Below are positions 44,854 to 56,958 of a stretch of DNA of 64,000 nt, one piece after another (position 1 is the first letter of the stretch; each line of letters begins with the position of its first letter). The notes under the pieces were generated by a model that saw only the letters and a program-made list of their open reading frames with translations, ran no database searches and had not been told where the DNA came from. The stretch spans positions 15,212,585 through 15,276,584 of the forward strand of contig JAKOON010000012.1 of the NCBI GenBank assembly GCA_022577435.1, in the 5' to 3' direction. A program made the position numbers and the translations under genes. This DNA is from Embiotoca jacksoni. Lineage: Eukaryota > Chordata > Actinopteri > Embiotocidae.

Positions 44854-45853
44854 GGCCTGTTTCCAAACGAAGCATTTCTTACTGGATGTTGTAAAATAGA
44901 AAGTCCCTTTGATTCAGTACGCTTCACTGCTCATGCCTTACCTGGCCTTTGGAAATGTCTTTAGCCAATCACAAGCCTTCAATTTCTTGGCTCAACCCGA
45001 CAAACCAGGCAACAGCACACTCGTTTTTTTTTAATCTTACTAGCATGTTTATTCATTATGATGAGTACTTCTCAGTTTGTGAAAGCAATCTGTAAAACCT
45101 TCTGTTGGTGTGGAGGAAACTTTCCAAAGTTTGGATGAATAACACTGATGATGTCATCAGGATCATCTTGACTTGTGGGCTTGAGACTTTAAACAAGTTT
45201 ACCATTAGGCAAGGCCAGGAGGTCTAATGGAAGTTGCTACTGAGTTACATTATGGGAACTAATGTTTTTTGGTGTCTAAAATATAACGGACTGAAAGTCA
45301 AAATATTTCAGACCCTGTTGCCTCAGTGTTTTGTTTTTTTAAATGCCTCTCTTCTTTGTCTCCAGACTTTATGGAAGTGCAGCACCAAATTGTTCAACTG
45401 CCCCTTTGATACAGCCACATATTTTAAATTTTATTTATTTAAGATGGTTCACAGATGCCATCAAACTTTGTGCTTGCAAGCAGTGAGAAGTGCTTTTCTC
45501 TCCCTCCAAAATTCTGTTGCTGTATATTTTTCACATTTTAGTGTTGATGGGATCAGGTGACATTTTCCTATAAAGAATCCTGTTTCATATTTCTTTGACT
45601 TGTGGCACGATGTTCTAATCCACTCACTGTAATGAAAGAAACATTTATTTGAAGGGTTAGGGTTATTGAAAACAATCGGTCAAATTGTATATACCTGCAA
45701 GACACAGAGGAACTGGGTACATTGGAGTGCAATCACAAGACGTTTATTGATATGAAAAATTATGATCTATTATTCTTTTCCTCCAAAGCTAAAAGTTGAA
45801 GCCGAGGCTCTGACAGGAGTGTGTGACATGTGCACGACTTGAGACATCACGTT

Positions 45854-45901
<48 letters not shown>
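45854..45901. repeat. (TG)n microsatellite
   Basis: A TG run of about 24 units in intron 3. Confidence 0.97.
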
Positions 45902-45903
<2 letters not shown>

Positions 45904-46208
45904 GTGAAACATTGCTTGAGGTTCCTCTCCCCTCTCAGGAAATGAATTAGTCATTCCCTGTCTCATCTGGGATGTGAGGGAGCCACATCGCCCCTATGTG
46001 GATGGCAGTATTAATTTAACATGACACTGCATTGATGGTCAATTTCAGTTTCACGGAGGCTGTTTAAGTGGAGTGGTGGAGTATTAATGTGATAAGATGT
46101 GAGAACTGAGGGACGTTACATCTCTCCCCTTTCTGCCATGTTTCATACTCAGCCAGCCATCTGGACAAATCAGCTCCACACACGCCTCTCTCTCACCTCA
46201 ACTTTAGG

Positions 46209-46209
<1 letters not shown>

Positions 46210-46273
<64 letters not shown>

Positions 46274-46284
46274 TGTGTGTGTGA
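46210..46284. repeat. (TG)n microsatellite
   Basis: A TG run of about 37 units with one TT interruption. The stretch to about 46530 stays rich in GTGTG. Confidence 0.97.
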
Positions 46285-47329
46285 GAAGCAGAGAGGGATG
46301 ATTGTCTCTGCTTCTGTTTGTCGAAGGGTGATTATGTTTTGTGAATATAATGTGTGTGTCTGTATGCACATGCATAGGTGTGAGGTGGGGCTCTGAATCC
46401 CCATGTAGGTGTGATGGGTGGGTGTGGTGTGAGTGTGTACGTCTGTCTTTTTGGTTTTTATGGGTGTTGATGATTTTGTTGTGTGACTTTTTTTTTATGT
46501 GTGTGAAAGTGTCTCCTCTTGTAGGTGTGAAGAGCGTAGTTATGTATAGCGATATTATGTGCTTTTCTGCCTTTATTTGTTCTTGTGTAAGTGCCTTTGT
46601 GACTATGTGTATAGTCTATTGTACTGAAGGGACATGTGAAATGAAGAGGCTGGCTTTGCTGTTGCCCATGTGTGGACCCCCTCCTTCCCCCTCCCCCCTC
46701 CCTCGTCCCTTGTGTTTATGGGCCTTGTTAGCACAGGCTTGCCTTTCAATCTTCGTTACCGGCGTAAAATTCAATGTGTCGTACTTCCAGCTCACAGCAA
46801 GTGAACCGTGCATGAACGAATTAGTAATCTACACAAAGTGCTTAATCAAATCAGCAGCTGCCCCTGGAATAAATATTGTAGAACGTCTTGGGATATTCAC
46901 TGGGAGAGGGTGAGGGTTTGCTCAAAGATGCGTACGTGGATATCATACAAGGCTGCCACTTAGATTAGAGTGTTGCACTGTGTCATGCTGGCCTAAATTT
47001 GGCTCAGCCCGCTGAACGTAATATTCATTTTACTCTCCCAAATGCATTTGTTTTATTTTTGTGAACTGTAGACTTTAGGAAATGGTTTGACTGAATTAAA
47101 AAAATTTACAAATATTTTTACAGGGACAGCTCACTTAAAAGTAATTGCACAGAAGTTAGCTTGTTGCTAATTTGCATCCGTTATCCGCAGGCAGGTAGAC
47201 ACAAAACAACCACAAAAAGGAAAATGCTTCCATAAAACAGCACAATCCAAATTGTAAAAGTCCATGTGAGATGATTAAAATCCAGATGAATAAATACAAG
47301 GCTATTATTGGTAGTGACTTTCGTCCTGA

Positions 47330-47850
47330 CCAACGTCCGTATATAAACGTGGATGTCACTTTCAGGTTTGAACAATGAGGCCAATGTGTTCATTCCTGAA
47401 ACTGCAATACCACTGTGTGCCGCTAGGGGTCGGCTCCAAAAAGGCTCTGGCTCCATAGACTCCCATTCAACTTCTCTCATGGAATACAAAGTCAATACAT
47501 TTTTATGGTGTTGCGAGCTAAAGTCACTCCTTCTTATCAGTCATCTGAAAATAATCCCGTCATTAATTAGAAAATACATCTCAAAAAGCAGTGTTTTTGG
47601 GGGCGTGTCTGTTCAATTGACAGGCCTGTGGCGCAGTCAGGTTTCTGCTGTAGGTGGGTGGGACTTAGTATCGTTAGGTTCCCAATCAGATTGAGTCCGA
47701 ACCACCACTTGCTACTTCCCAGCTCGTCCAAATATGGTCACTTCCGGCTCTCAACCACTTCGAGCTAGCAGGATGGCGACGGTTTCAAAACGGCAGTTCA
47801 CAAACCAATGAGTGACGTCATTGTTGGTTCTGCTTGGTGCTGACTTAAAC
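47330..47850 (+). repeat. Dispersed repeat family A, copy 5 (longest)
   Basis: The copy starts CGTATATAAACGTGGATGTC and includes GCCGCTAGGGGTCGGCTCC, CATAGACTCCCATTCAACTT, TAGGTGGGTGGGACTTAGTA and CGTCCAAATATGGTCACTTC, ending near GACGTCATTGTTGG. It shares the full order of landmarks with copy 1 and the 3' segment with copy 2. Confidence 0.8.
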
Positions 47851-48651
47851 TAAAGATGGAGGCTACTTTTAATCATTGCAAAGCTTATTTGAGTTTCTAA
47901 GGTGTACAGTTCCACTTACCCACAGTTTAAAATTTGTTGTGTTGTGATATGTTATAATATATAACTGACTGTGTTGTGTAACTATTTTTAAATTGCCAGA
48001 TTATTTTTCTTTTATTCTGAAGGACCCAGTTTCCCCCCTTTAAATGATAGAGGTTTGTACCTCACACAGAAAGCACAGGCATCGGCCCTCGCTGCTCTGC
48101 TCTTAAATGACGAATAGCTGGGAGAGGTTTTGCCACTCTCTCAAATGCTACCCCGCCCTCTGGACTTATTAATGACAATAATTAGGGAGAAACCTCCCTG
48201 CGAAGCCCGCCAGAGTGATTAGCGCTTTAATGATGGAATGGGAGGTAGTGAGCGCACACAGAATTGATTTACGTATTCGCCCTGACCTTTGGAATCCAAT
48301 TTACGCATCCACAGGCAAAGGAAGAGTAGGTAAGAGATGAAGGAGAATGACAAGGATAGATGGAGAGTGAAAGAAGAGCTGCTTGGCACTTGGAGTGTGA
48401 CTGTAGTTTTTATAGGGACTGCAGTAAGGGCATCTGTTTCTCTAATTCTGAAGTCATTTTGGGGCTGTGAAGTAGATTGAAGCCCTCGCACAGAACTAAT
48501 AACAGTCCTCCATGCCTGGCATTGAAAAATGATCTGTGATGTAAACTAAGATTTCTGCCCAGAAGTCGTACAGTTGTGTTTTATTAAAATAAAATAAAAT
48601 AAAAATTCCTTCTTTCAAACATCACATTATTGTTGCATCTGATTTCTACAG

Positions 48652-48766
48652 GATCCAAGCCCTTCATGTGTAAGATCTGCAACTTTGCAACGGCTCAGCT
48701 GGGAGACGCCAGGAACCACGTGAAGAGACACCTCGGCATGCGAGAGTATAAATGCGACATATGCGG
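48652..48766 (+). CDS. znf407: ZNF407 coding exon 4 (completes Gly953, to first two bases of Gly991)
   Basis: The 115-bp exon follows the acceptor TTTCTACAG and ends before GTGAGT. It reads SKPFMCKICNFATAQLGDAR and NHVKRHLGMREYKCDICG, that is finger 13 (C959, C962, H975, H979) and the first two Cys of finger 14 (C987, C990). The sequence is almost the same as human ZNF407. The exon ends in phase 2 and the next exon completes Gly991. Confidence 0.97.
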
Positions 48767-51700
48767 GTGAGTGACAAGGACAAGCATATTTTAAATTAAA
48801 GGCGATAGAAAACACTTTCTTTGAAGGCAAGGCCAGATTTGATTTGGGAGAATCAACAGTGTCAAGGTGTCTTACAAAGGCTTTGCTTACACACGTTTGG
48901 GGACAAAGGGCGGTCAGATCATGAGAGAACTGGCCATTCAACACAAATATCTGGGTTTTTCCATCCTATAAAAACTGAAGGATTCAGAGTCAATTCAGCC
49001 TGCTGAGATAAGTCACAGCCAAAAAAAGAAGCATTAAGTGTCTCATATTTATTTGGGAACAAATTTAGGGATAGTTTAGAAGGACTGTTTTATAATTTAC
49101 AGATGAGCTGCCACAATTTTCAGGTTGAGAGTTGAAACTGAGACGGCTATTGAGTGGTGTGTTCCTCCCGTCAAGTGTCATCTGCTAATTATCTATTGTA
49201 CAGCCCATTTTAAATTGCATTTGTCTCAGGCTAATTCATAATTCAAGCCAATTTAACCCTGCCTGGCCATAATAAGAGGAGCGGAATAGGTTTGCCACCA
49301 ACGTGATGCAGATTCCTTTTTAAAATTGTCAGATGTCAATCTGTAAAAAAAAAAACTTCACCAGCCCGAATGAGCTGATAATCCGCTGAATTTCGTTAGT
49401 TGAATCATTAAATGATTTCTTTTATAGGAACATTTTAATAGTTATTGTGCTACTATTTATTGAGGCATTAAAATAGTCAATTTAAAGGCATTTACATTGA
49501 CAAAAAATGGCAGTGATATAAAAATAACCCAAAGAAGCAGTGTTAGCCTGAATTTAATGTGTGAATAAACCTACTCTGACCTTGAAGTGCCCCCAGGCCT
49601 TTCTAAAAAAGACATAATTCATCGCTGCTTGTCAACTTTTTTCAAGACAGAAAGGTAAAAGAGTTTATTTAAACCTCTTCATCTTTTCAGCTATACAAAT
49701 AATCCTAATTGGAAGTTTATGTAGGCAACCAGCAGCCTATAAATACCCAGTAGTGCAAGAGTACAGTTCTTATGGCAGTACCTTGTACCCCCTACATGTA
49801 GACCATATGTTGTGTTGAGCTCCTTTCATTCCCGTGGTAGACCTCCTCACTGCCTCGCCATGTTCATATGGACGTGTTAAACTGTTTAACATGCAGTCGG
49901 GGAATACAGTAAATTGTGGGATTTCCAGCCTTGTGCCATCGAGCTGTTGCGGCTGCACATTGGCTAAGATGAAGACATATGTGGAGTTATTAGTTTCTCC
50001 CTCTGTGATTCTGTGTAAACCGTTCCATTTAGTTCAGTCGCGGGACGATTTTGTTCCTCCAAAGCCTGAGCACAGCGAATGTGTTTATTTGCTCCCGCTG
50101 ATGTTCGCAAACATATTACAGCAGGAGCAAACAAGCTTTGGTTTAAACACAGCTTCTCCTTTAATGAGAGGAAAGGCTCATGGTTTACAAGCCCTGCAGC
50201 TGAAAACCCCTCTTCTCCCAAGTGTTGCAAAATGTTCTGGGCTTTGACCAAGTGTCTGGCTTTACATACATACACACACGCATATATATACATACGGAAC
50301 AGTTCTCCAATATGCCTTTAAATGGGACTACTAAATACAACCCCTGGTTTCACAAATCATGCGGATGGAGGAGCCGTATGCTGCCAGTGCCAGCCACTGG
50401 TGACAAATCGGCCCTGTGTGCTTTCTGTACTGACTGATCACCGGGCCATCCCTCCTCTTGACTAAAGAGCAGCAAACACAAAGAAACCCCCAGAAACACC
50501 CTCATTAAGGCCAGAGCCGTACATACACATAACCCGCTCTGCCTTCCCAAACTTTCCACGTTGGATGACGTGTCCTTAATCTGGATCTAAAGCACGCTGC
50601 TAATGGATGGCCGTGTTTCAGGTATAATGTGTAATGTGATTACCCGTTTTGTTTCGGGTGACCTAGAAAAGTGAGATTATATTGCGATTAAGCTTTGCGT
50701 TCTGCTGCAGGATACTAATGACGGCAACCACAAAAGGTTTTTGGGGATTTTTACGTGTAATCACAATTTATCATGTCAATTAACACAACACTGTGTTTGG
50801 GCTGCTTTTTTAAAAAAAAAAAAAAAAGTGGTTTCATTAATTTATTTCATGCTTGCAGAAGCTTTGGCCTCCATGTGGCACAGAGTTTCTGGGTTAAGTT
50901 CATTGCCATTTAGTTTAGCACATCGTGTGCTTTTCTTTCCCTTTAAAATAAAAACTAAATCTCTCCTCAGCGCCATCGATTGCCGTGTTTTCCTTGTTAA
51001 AGTTTCAGACTGGAAGATCACCTCAGCTCTGACTCGAGTGAAGGAATGGATGCGCTGCTCCTTGGCTGTCCACCTCACTTTAGCTTCAGCTCGCTGCTCT
51101 CTTTTCCGGCGCAGGGGGAAGTTGTTGATAGTTAAAGATCATATTGTTGTGGCATTTAATTAACAAATGCAAATGCAGGGCCAGGACAGATGGGAACCCT
51201 TGACCATGCTGCCAATCAAACCTGAGTGTGCTGGTCAGGGCCTCCTTCATCATGGCTTCCACTTTATAGGCTTTCTGCCTCACTGTTTCTTCTCCGCATC
51301 TGTTTGTCTGCAGCTCTATCCATCTGCCTGTTTTTGTCTCTATTTAAAAAAAAAAAAGAAAAAAAGACAGGTCTTAATTTGCCTTTAAAGAACTCTAAGT
51401 TGTAAAAACAGCAGAAAAACACAATTTGGCTTTTAGCATGCAAGATAAGATTTCTCATATTTAATTGGTAAAAAAATAAATAAAAAAAACCCTCCTCCAG
51501 CGTGTGAAGCGGCAGATTCTTGCATCTCCTCCTGGTGTGTTTTGTCCACAGTGGGGCTCGACCACTTAATGAGCCTCCTCCTCCTCTCCTCCATCATCTT
51601 GCAGAAAGGCCACGGATTCAGCATTTCCACCCTCCCGCTCTCTTGTCCTCCCCAAAGATGCAACGGACATCCAGTGCTGTTGTAGGTGTTAAATTATGCA

Positions 51701-54700
51701 TAAACAGTCTAAATGCTGTGAGGCATTGGTTTAATATCTCAGCCCGAGCCTTGGAAGTATTAACACTATCATGGATGTGGATTGTCCTCTTGTGGACTGC
51801 CGTTTTTATGATTATGGGTCATAAGCTGCCCGTTTCTTCGTGTCTATTCAGAAATTTGAAGAAAGCTAAAAAAAAAAAAAAAAACGTTTCTTTTTCGCAA
51901 CACAAAAAGTTTGCAACGTGCTAAAGTTTGTCGTCTGTGTGGAGGAGGCTGCACTGTGTTTCTTCTCCCTCCCTCCCCTCTTGACTTAGCGTTGGAGAGA
52001 GTATATATAGTCATGATTTCATGTTGGGTGTTGTGTGTGTGATTTGACTGTTAACAGGATGGGGCTGGCTCGTGTCAGGGTTTTTATGTCCCCCCTGTCT
52101 TGTGAGATTGTCTGGTCTGTTCCCAGAATAGCCCATCAGTTCCGCCCTGCGTGGCTCATCCGCTGTAATGTGCCTTAATGCCCGGGCCTGTATGAGTAGT
52201 GTGAGGCCTGGCAGTGACAGTGGAGGAGCATCTTAGCTCGCTGCTTATCCAGAGAAAGCCGTCACTTAACTCAGCCCCTCTATTGTCTGTCCACACCCCT
52301 CTCCTTCTCCCCTGACGCGATTCTCTATAATCCTCCAACCGATTCTGGTTAGAACTCCCCGAGAACTATTTTTATGTTTTTTTTTTTCTTTTTTTTTTTT
52401 CTCTTCCTTCCTCCCATTTAAACATTAATGGTTGTTGCAGATGAAGAGAGGGATCCCTACGAGGATGATTATAATGTCACTCTGCTGATCTCCCGCCGCC
52501 CTGAAATAATTGTACATCATCGCTTCATAACGTGTCAGAAGGACACGTTGGTGGCGTGCAATTAAAACCGCAGAATATAATACACCAAATTACTGCCTGT
52601 CAGGCCTACGAACAACACACTCGGTATTTGAGTTACACTTAATCATCACGTACATTAGCGATTTTGCTAAGATCCCCCCCTCCCTCCCTCCCCCCGCCGC
52701 CCTCCTCCACTACCCGCTCTTACAGCAAGGCGTGAAACACACGGCTCCTTAAAGGCTGCTGAGGGATTGTGTTGCGTGATACAACCGCTCCAGGATAGCC
52801 AAGTACTTATGTCAGAGAGACCTTTTGAAAACTCATTATGCCCTAAATGATTTACTTGTTCGTGACCAAGAGCGTGTACTACTGTACCTGTTGGCAGAGA
52901 TTCATTAACACACAACAATACACCTTTTGGTTTCTCTATATTTTACTGATGTTGCTATCAACCTTCAGGTGCTTGTAAATGTGCAGCTGAATGCGTGTTC
53001 CTCCAAATTATTTGTGTCATACCTAAAAGTTGGCGAACTGACTTCGACCCAGGGGTTGTGCTCTCCTCTGGATCATGAACATCTGTAAGGATAAGAGGAC
53101 TGCTTTCTGTTCATATGCGTGTGTGCTACGTGGAGTTCTTATGGTTTAGAGCCGTCTGATACAATTTCTGCTCATTAGACGCAGCGCTGGCTACTTACTC
53201 CCATCGAGAAGACGTATAGATGTTTACTGCTGCGGACACTTCAGAGTCTCAGCCTGGGAACACAGTCCTTGTCAGTCAGCGTAGAGCCCCTTCACCAAAA
53301 TAAACACATTTTGCTCTGATACATTTAACTAAATTTAGTGCGCCATTATCGGAAATGAAATAAGTAACGCTAAAGGTCATTTGGAAAATAATGCAGAAAG
53401 GCTGGTCTGGAAAGGTTAAGTATGTGACGGAGCTGTTCTGACGATAACGAGGGCTGCGTATGGCTCGGAGAGCTCTGCGTTCTGGTTTGACTCGGCACTC
53501 TGCGATCGCTCTTTATGACCGAGACAGCTTTACAGCCCGTTACCCCCCATAACACGATAAAGCGCAGCATAATGGATTGGATGTGTTTAGTAGCCTTGGG
53601 CTGATGTTTGTAAAATTAATGTTTTTTGCAATAGAAACACACTCATGCACAGGCACACATGCACCAACAGAGGAAGGGAGGGCAGAGAGAGAAATCTGGA
53701 CGGCATCGATGTATCAATATAAATCCACCAGCGTGCAGTTTTACTTTTTATACTTGTTCCGAAGCTGAATTGTCAGACTCTATTTCCTCAGAAGTAATGT
53801 GTCCTCACAGGTATCTCTCAGCTGAAGAGATGACAACAAACATATGGCTTCATTAGTTCAGTTTGTGTTCCAAGGCTTAACACTCAGCAAAAAGGCAATG
53901 AATGCTATTAAATTTGTGTTTCAAATTACGCAGCACAAAGTACTTGAGGGAGATAAAGTCTGTTTGCTCGGTCGGTCGCACGATGGTGAGAGGAGGCTTT
54001 TCGAGGAGTTTGAATGGGACTCCACTCAGCATCTCTGAGCGCCGGAGACAAAGAGAGAAATCTCTGTCAGCACATCAGTCCTATTAGGTTTTAATAACAA
54101 TCTCATATTCTTTAGTGGGCCCTCAACAGGGGCCTCGGGGCTTCATAATCAAACCATTTCCCTTTAATCAAAGACAAACCAAAACAAACACTGGGCCCAG
54201 ACACTAAACGGCAAGATCGTGTTAGGCCAGGGAGCCAACACAGCACATAGGCTTATGATAGTAAGTAAGTTATACTACTCTCGAGGACTGTCAAAGTTAA
54301 GAGGCTATTGTCTGCACCAGGCATGATCTCTGTGGCTTCTTTTCTAAAGCATTAAACTTCTTGTGGCGTCAGCCTGTCTCAGCTTTGGCTTTTGTTAAAT
54401 CTGAACTTGGAGCACAAAAATGAAGAGAAGGAGAAATATTTGTCTTACGAGACCCTTTTAATTTACCTTCCAAAGATTAATTTCGGCTACCAAAAGCGAA
54501 TTCGGCAGCAAAACACGAGTAAAAAGACTTTCCGCACCTAACCGAGACAAAAGATGAGCAAACTTTATCCGATGAAGTCGTTGAATTATTTTAAAAACGT
54601 TGCTGAACAATCCGTTCTATAGAGCTAATCATGTCATTGGTATATTGTAGGAAGGGGAAAAAAACATAAAGAGAGGGACGTTAATGAGTGATTAACAACA

Positions 54701-55137
54701 GCAATTAAAAGATGAAGAGGAAGGCAGATGAAAAAAGGGGTGTAATTAAAATATCAGCCCTCTCATTGTCAGAAGTGCGAGTGTCATCCATTGTGCACTT
54801 ATTAAAAAGCCGGGTGGATGGCGGGGGGGCGAACGGCGCTTAATTCCAGCAGCCCAAAGTGTCTGGTAATCTGCCCATGGATGGAGCTGCGAAAAGGCTG
54901 TAACTCATGTTTAAGTGTTGGGGCCGTGTCATTGCAGGTTCACAGTCATGCATTTCTGTGTTGACACCCATCGGGGCAGGGGATATTTGGCAGTCAGGAG
55001 TAATTTAACTTAATTAATGGGATGCATATTTGATGGAGGAATAAAATATCCCGGCTCAGCAAAGTGGAAAAGGGGAAAGATTTAGTGGGAGTTAAAGGTG
55101 GAGGGGAGAGTAATTTGTGCATTCAGTTACCGGCTGC

Positions 55138-55229
55138 TTGAGAGACAGAGGGAGAGAGAAAAGGAGAGAAGGGGAAGAGAGAGGGAGAGAGAGAGGGAGA
55201 GAGAGAGAGAGATAGATAGATAGATAGGA
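55138..55229. repeat. GA-rich and (GATA)n tract
   Basis: Purine-rich GAGAG repeats run into four GATA-type units (GATAGATAGATAGATAGG). Confidence 0.93.
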
Positions 55230-55559
55230 GAGTGCGTCAAGGCTGATAAAGATGGCAACCGGGAGAGAGGAGGAAGCGGAGGGCAGGATGAGAGATGGAT
55301 GGTTGACACAAAGCTGAGCTGATGTGTAGAGGGGAATGGGCTGTCCCTCCATTGAGAGGGCCATCAGACTGACAACGCTTGATTTAATTGATATCAGGAC
55401 TGCGCCCCCTTCTCACCGCAAACAGACACATTACGCTGGTTTGCAAACTTGTGGCGGAGCTGCCAGGGGTCTTTTTAATATTCATGAGAGGGGCTTTTAA
55501 GGGTGTACGGCGATGGCCTCCTCCCTGTGCCGCCGCCGCCGCCTGCTTCCCAACATGTC

Positions 55560-55591
55560 TTTACTACCAACACACACACACACACACACAC
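55560..55591. repeat. Short (CA)n run
   Basis: About eleven CA units after a GC-rich CCGCCGCCGCC stretch at 55530-55541. Confidence 0.9.
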
Positions 55592-55832
55592 TTTACCTTC
55601 CTCTCACTCACACAGCAGACACGCAACACGCTGGTTCTCCCAGACAAACCTCCTGGCCTGACGAAAAGCTGTCACGCTGCTCTTAATCTTCCCTGGCACT
55701 TTTTAATTGACTTCCTGTAGGTATAGATTATTTTCATGGCGAGTCTGCCACCGAGATGTTTGATACCATCCCGGAGACTGGCATCTGGGATGCTTGTAGC
55801 TCACCGGAGATGACGCTACTGTCTCTGTCTCT

Positions 55833-55836
<4 letters not shown>

Positions 55837-55869
<33 letters not shown>
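55837..55869. repeat. (CT)n microsatellite
   Basis: A CT run of about 16 units. Confidence 0.95.
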
Positions 55870-55872
<3 letters not shown>

Positions 55873-56861
55873 CTCCTTCTCCTGTTTCGTCTCTCTCCGC
55901 CTGATGGCCAGACTTATTGGGGGAACAGGGGAGTGGTAAAATGCAATCAGTCATTGCCATCATCATAATTGAGCTGATGTACCTGCTGGGACTGCTGGGG
56001 AAATGTTAGCTTGGGTGGAAGGGAGGATCTTTGTGTCTGACTGAAGCTGTTAGGGGCATTCGACCGATGCACAGGGCAGGTATCGGCCTTCTGCTAAGAG
56101 TTGGACGTCAGCCAGCGTCTGTGCTGTCCAGCTGACATGACGGATATGATGTAGTTTCTTTGATTACGTACTGTATTTATTGTAGAATTAATCAACACTG
56201 TGCTGCCTGTCTGATGTAAGCCCTTAAGTGTAATGAAACCGCTTGATCAGATTCCAAATCATTACCCATAGATTATGATTATGATTAGTTGTTAGGTCAG
56301 GTTAGGTTCATTTGTAGAGCCCACGACTACTTAAAGTGTCTCAATGAGCTTTACAAACCCACAATCAGCAGTTTGAACAGAGCCAAAACTCTCAAAGAAG
56401 ACCAGGAACCATGTATCAGACGGCTGGGTGTGCGATAAGAGTCAGAGGTAGAGAAAAGATCAGTTCCAGATCAAGTTACAAAACAATGTGAGAAGTCTGG
56501 AAACAAATCTGAGACTATAACAGGTTTCATTTACCAAAGTCTATTGTCCTGATGTTGTGACTGAGCCAGTTTCCACCCTCACTTGGATGAAAATCTCAGA
56601 GAAGCACTGAGTCGTTGTAAGTTTTCAAATATTTTGGCCCTGAAAATACTAACATTTAAAGTTCTCCAATACTAACACAAACTGTCAGCTGTCAGTGGCT
56701 CCAGTCCAGAAAACATTGTTCAGGATACAGACCTTCATCTTCATCGGTACGCCAAATATCGCTCTCACTTGGTGCATCACATGTGGTGTGGCCCACACAC
56801 GCTCATACCAGGCACACATGGCCTGCGCCTACACACTGCCATCTATTTACACATTTGTCAC

Positions 56862-56865
<4 letters not shown>

Positions 56866-56954
<89 letters not shown>
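56866..56954. repeat. (CA)n microsatellite
   Basis: A CA run of about 44 units, the longest dinucleotide repeat in the window. Confidence 0.97.

Positions 56955-56958
<4 letters not shown>

Larger units (their letters stand above)
40595..48651 (+). other. znf407: ZNF407 intron 3 (8,057 bp)
   Basis: The intron runs from GTATGT to TGATTTCTACAG. It contains a TTTG run (about 40897-40926), an AT microsatellite after a poly(T), two TG microsatellites, a family A repeat at 47330, and a coding-like relic at 44063-44641. A few CCCTAA units at 41448-41459 are too few to be a telomeric tract. The stretch 42000-42260 looks unusually complex and may be conserved. Confidence 0.9.

Noticed and set aside
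46341..46913. A 190-codon open frame after the TG repeat
   Set aside because: It starts at a non-ATG codon inside GT-rich sequence, has biased Val/Cys composition caused by the repeat, and shows no domain or splice context.
49834..50247. A 137-codon frame in intron 4
   Set aside because: No protein family resemblance, and the opposite strand is open to a similar extent, which points to chance.
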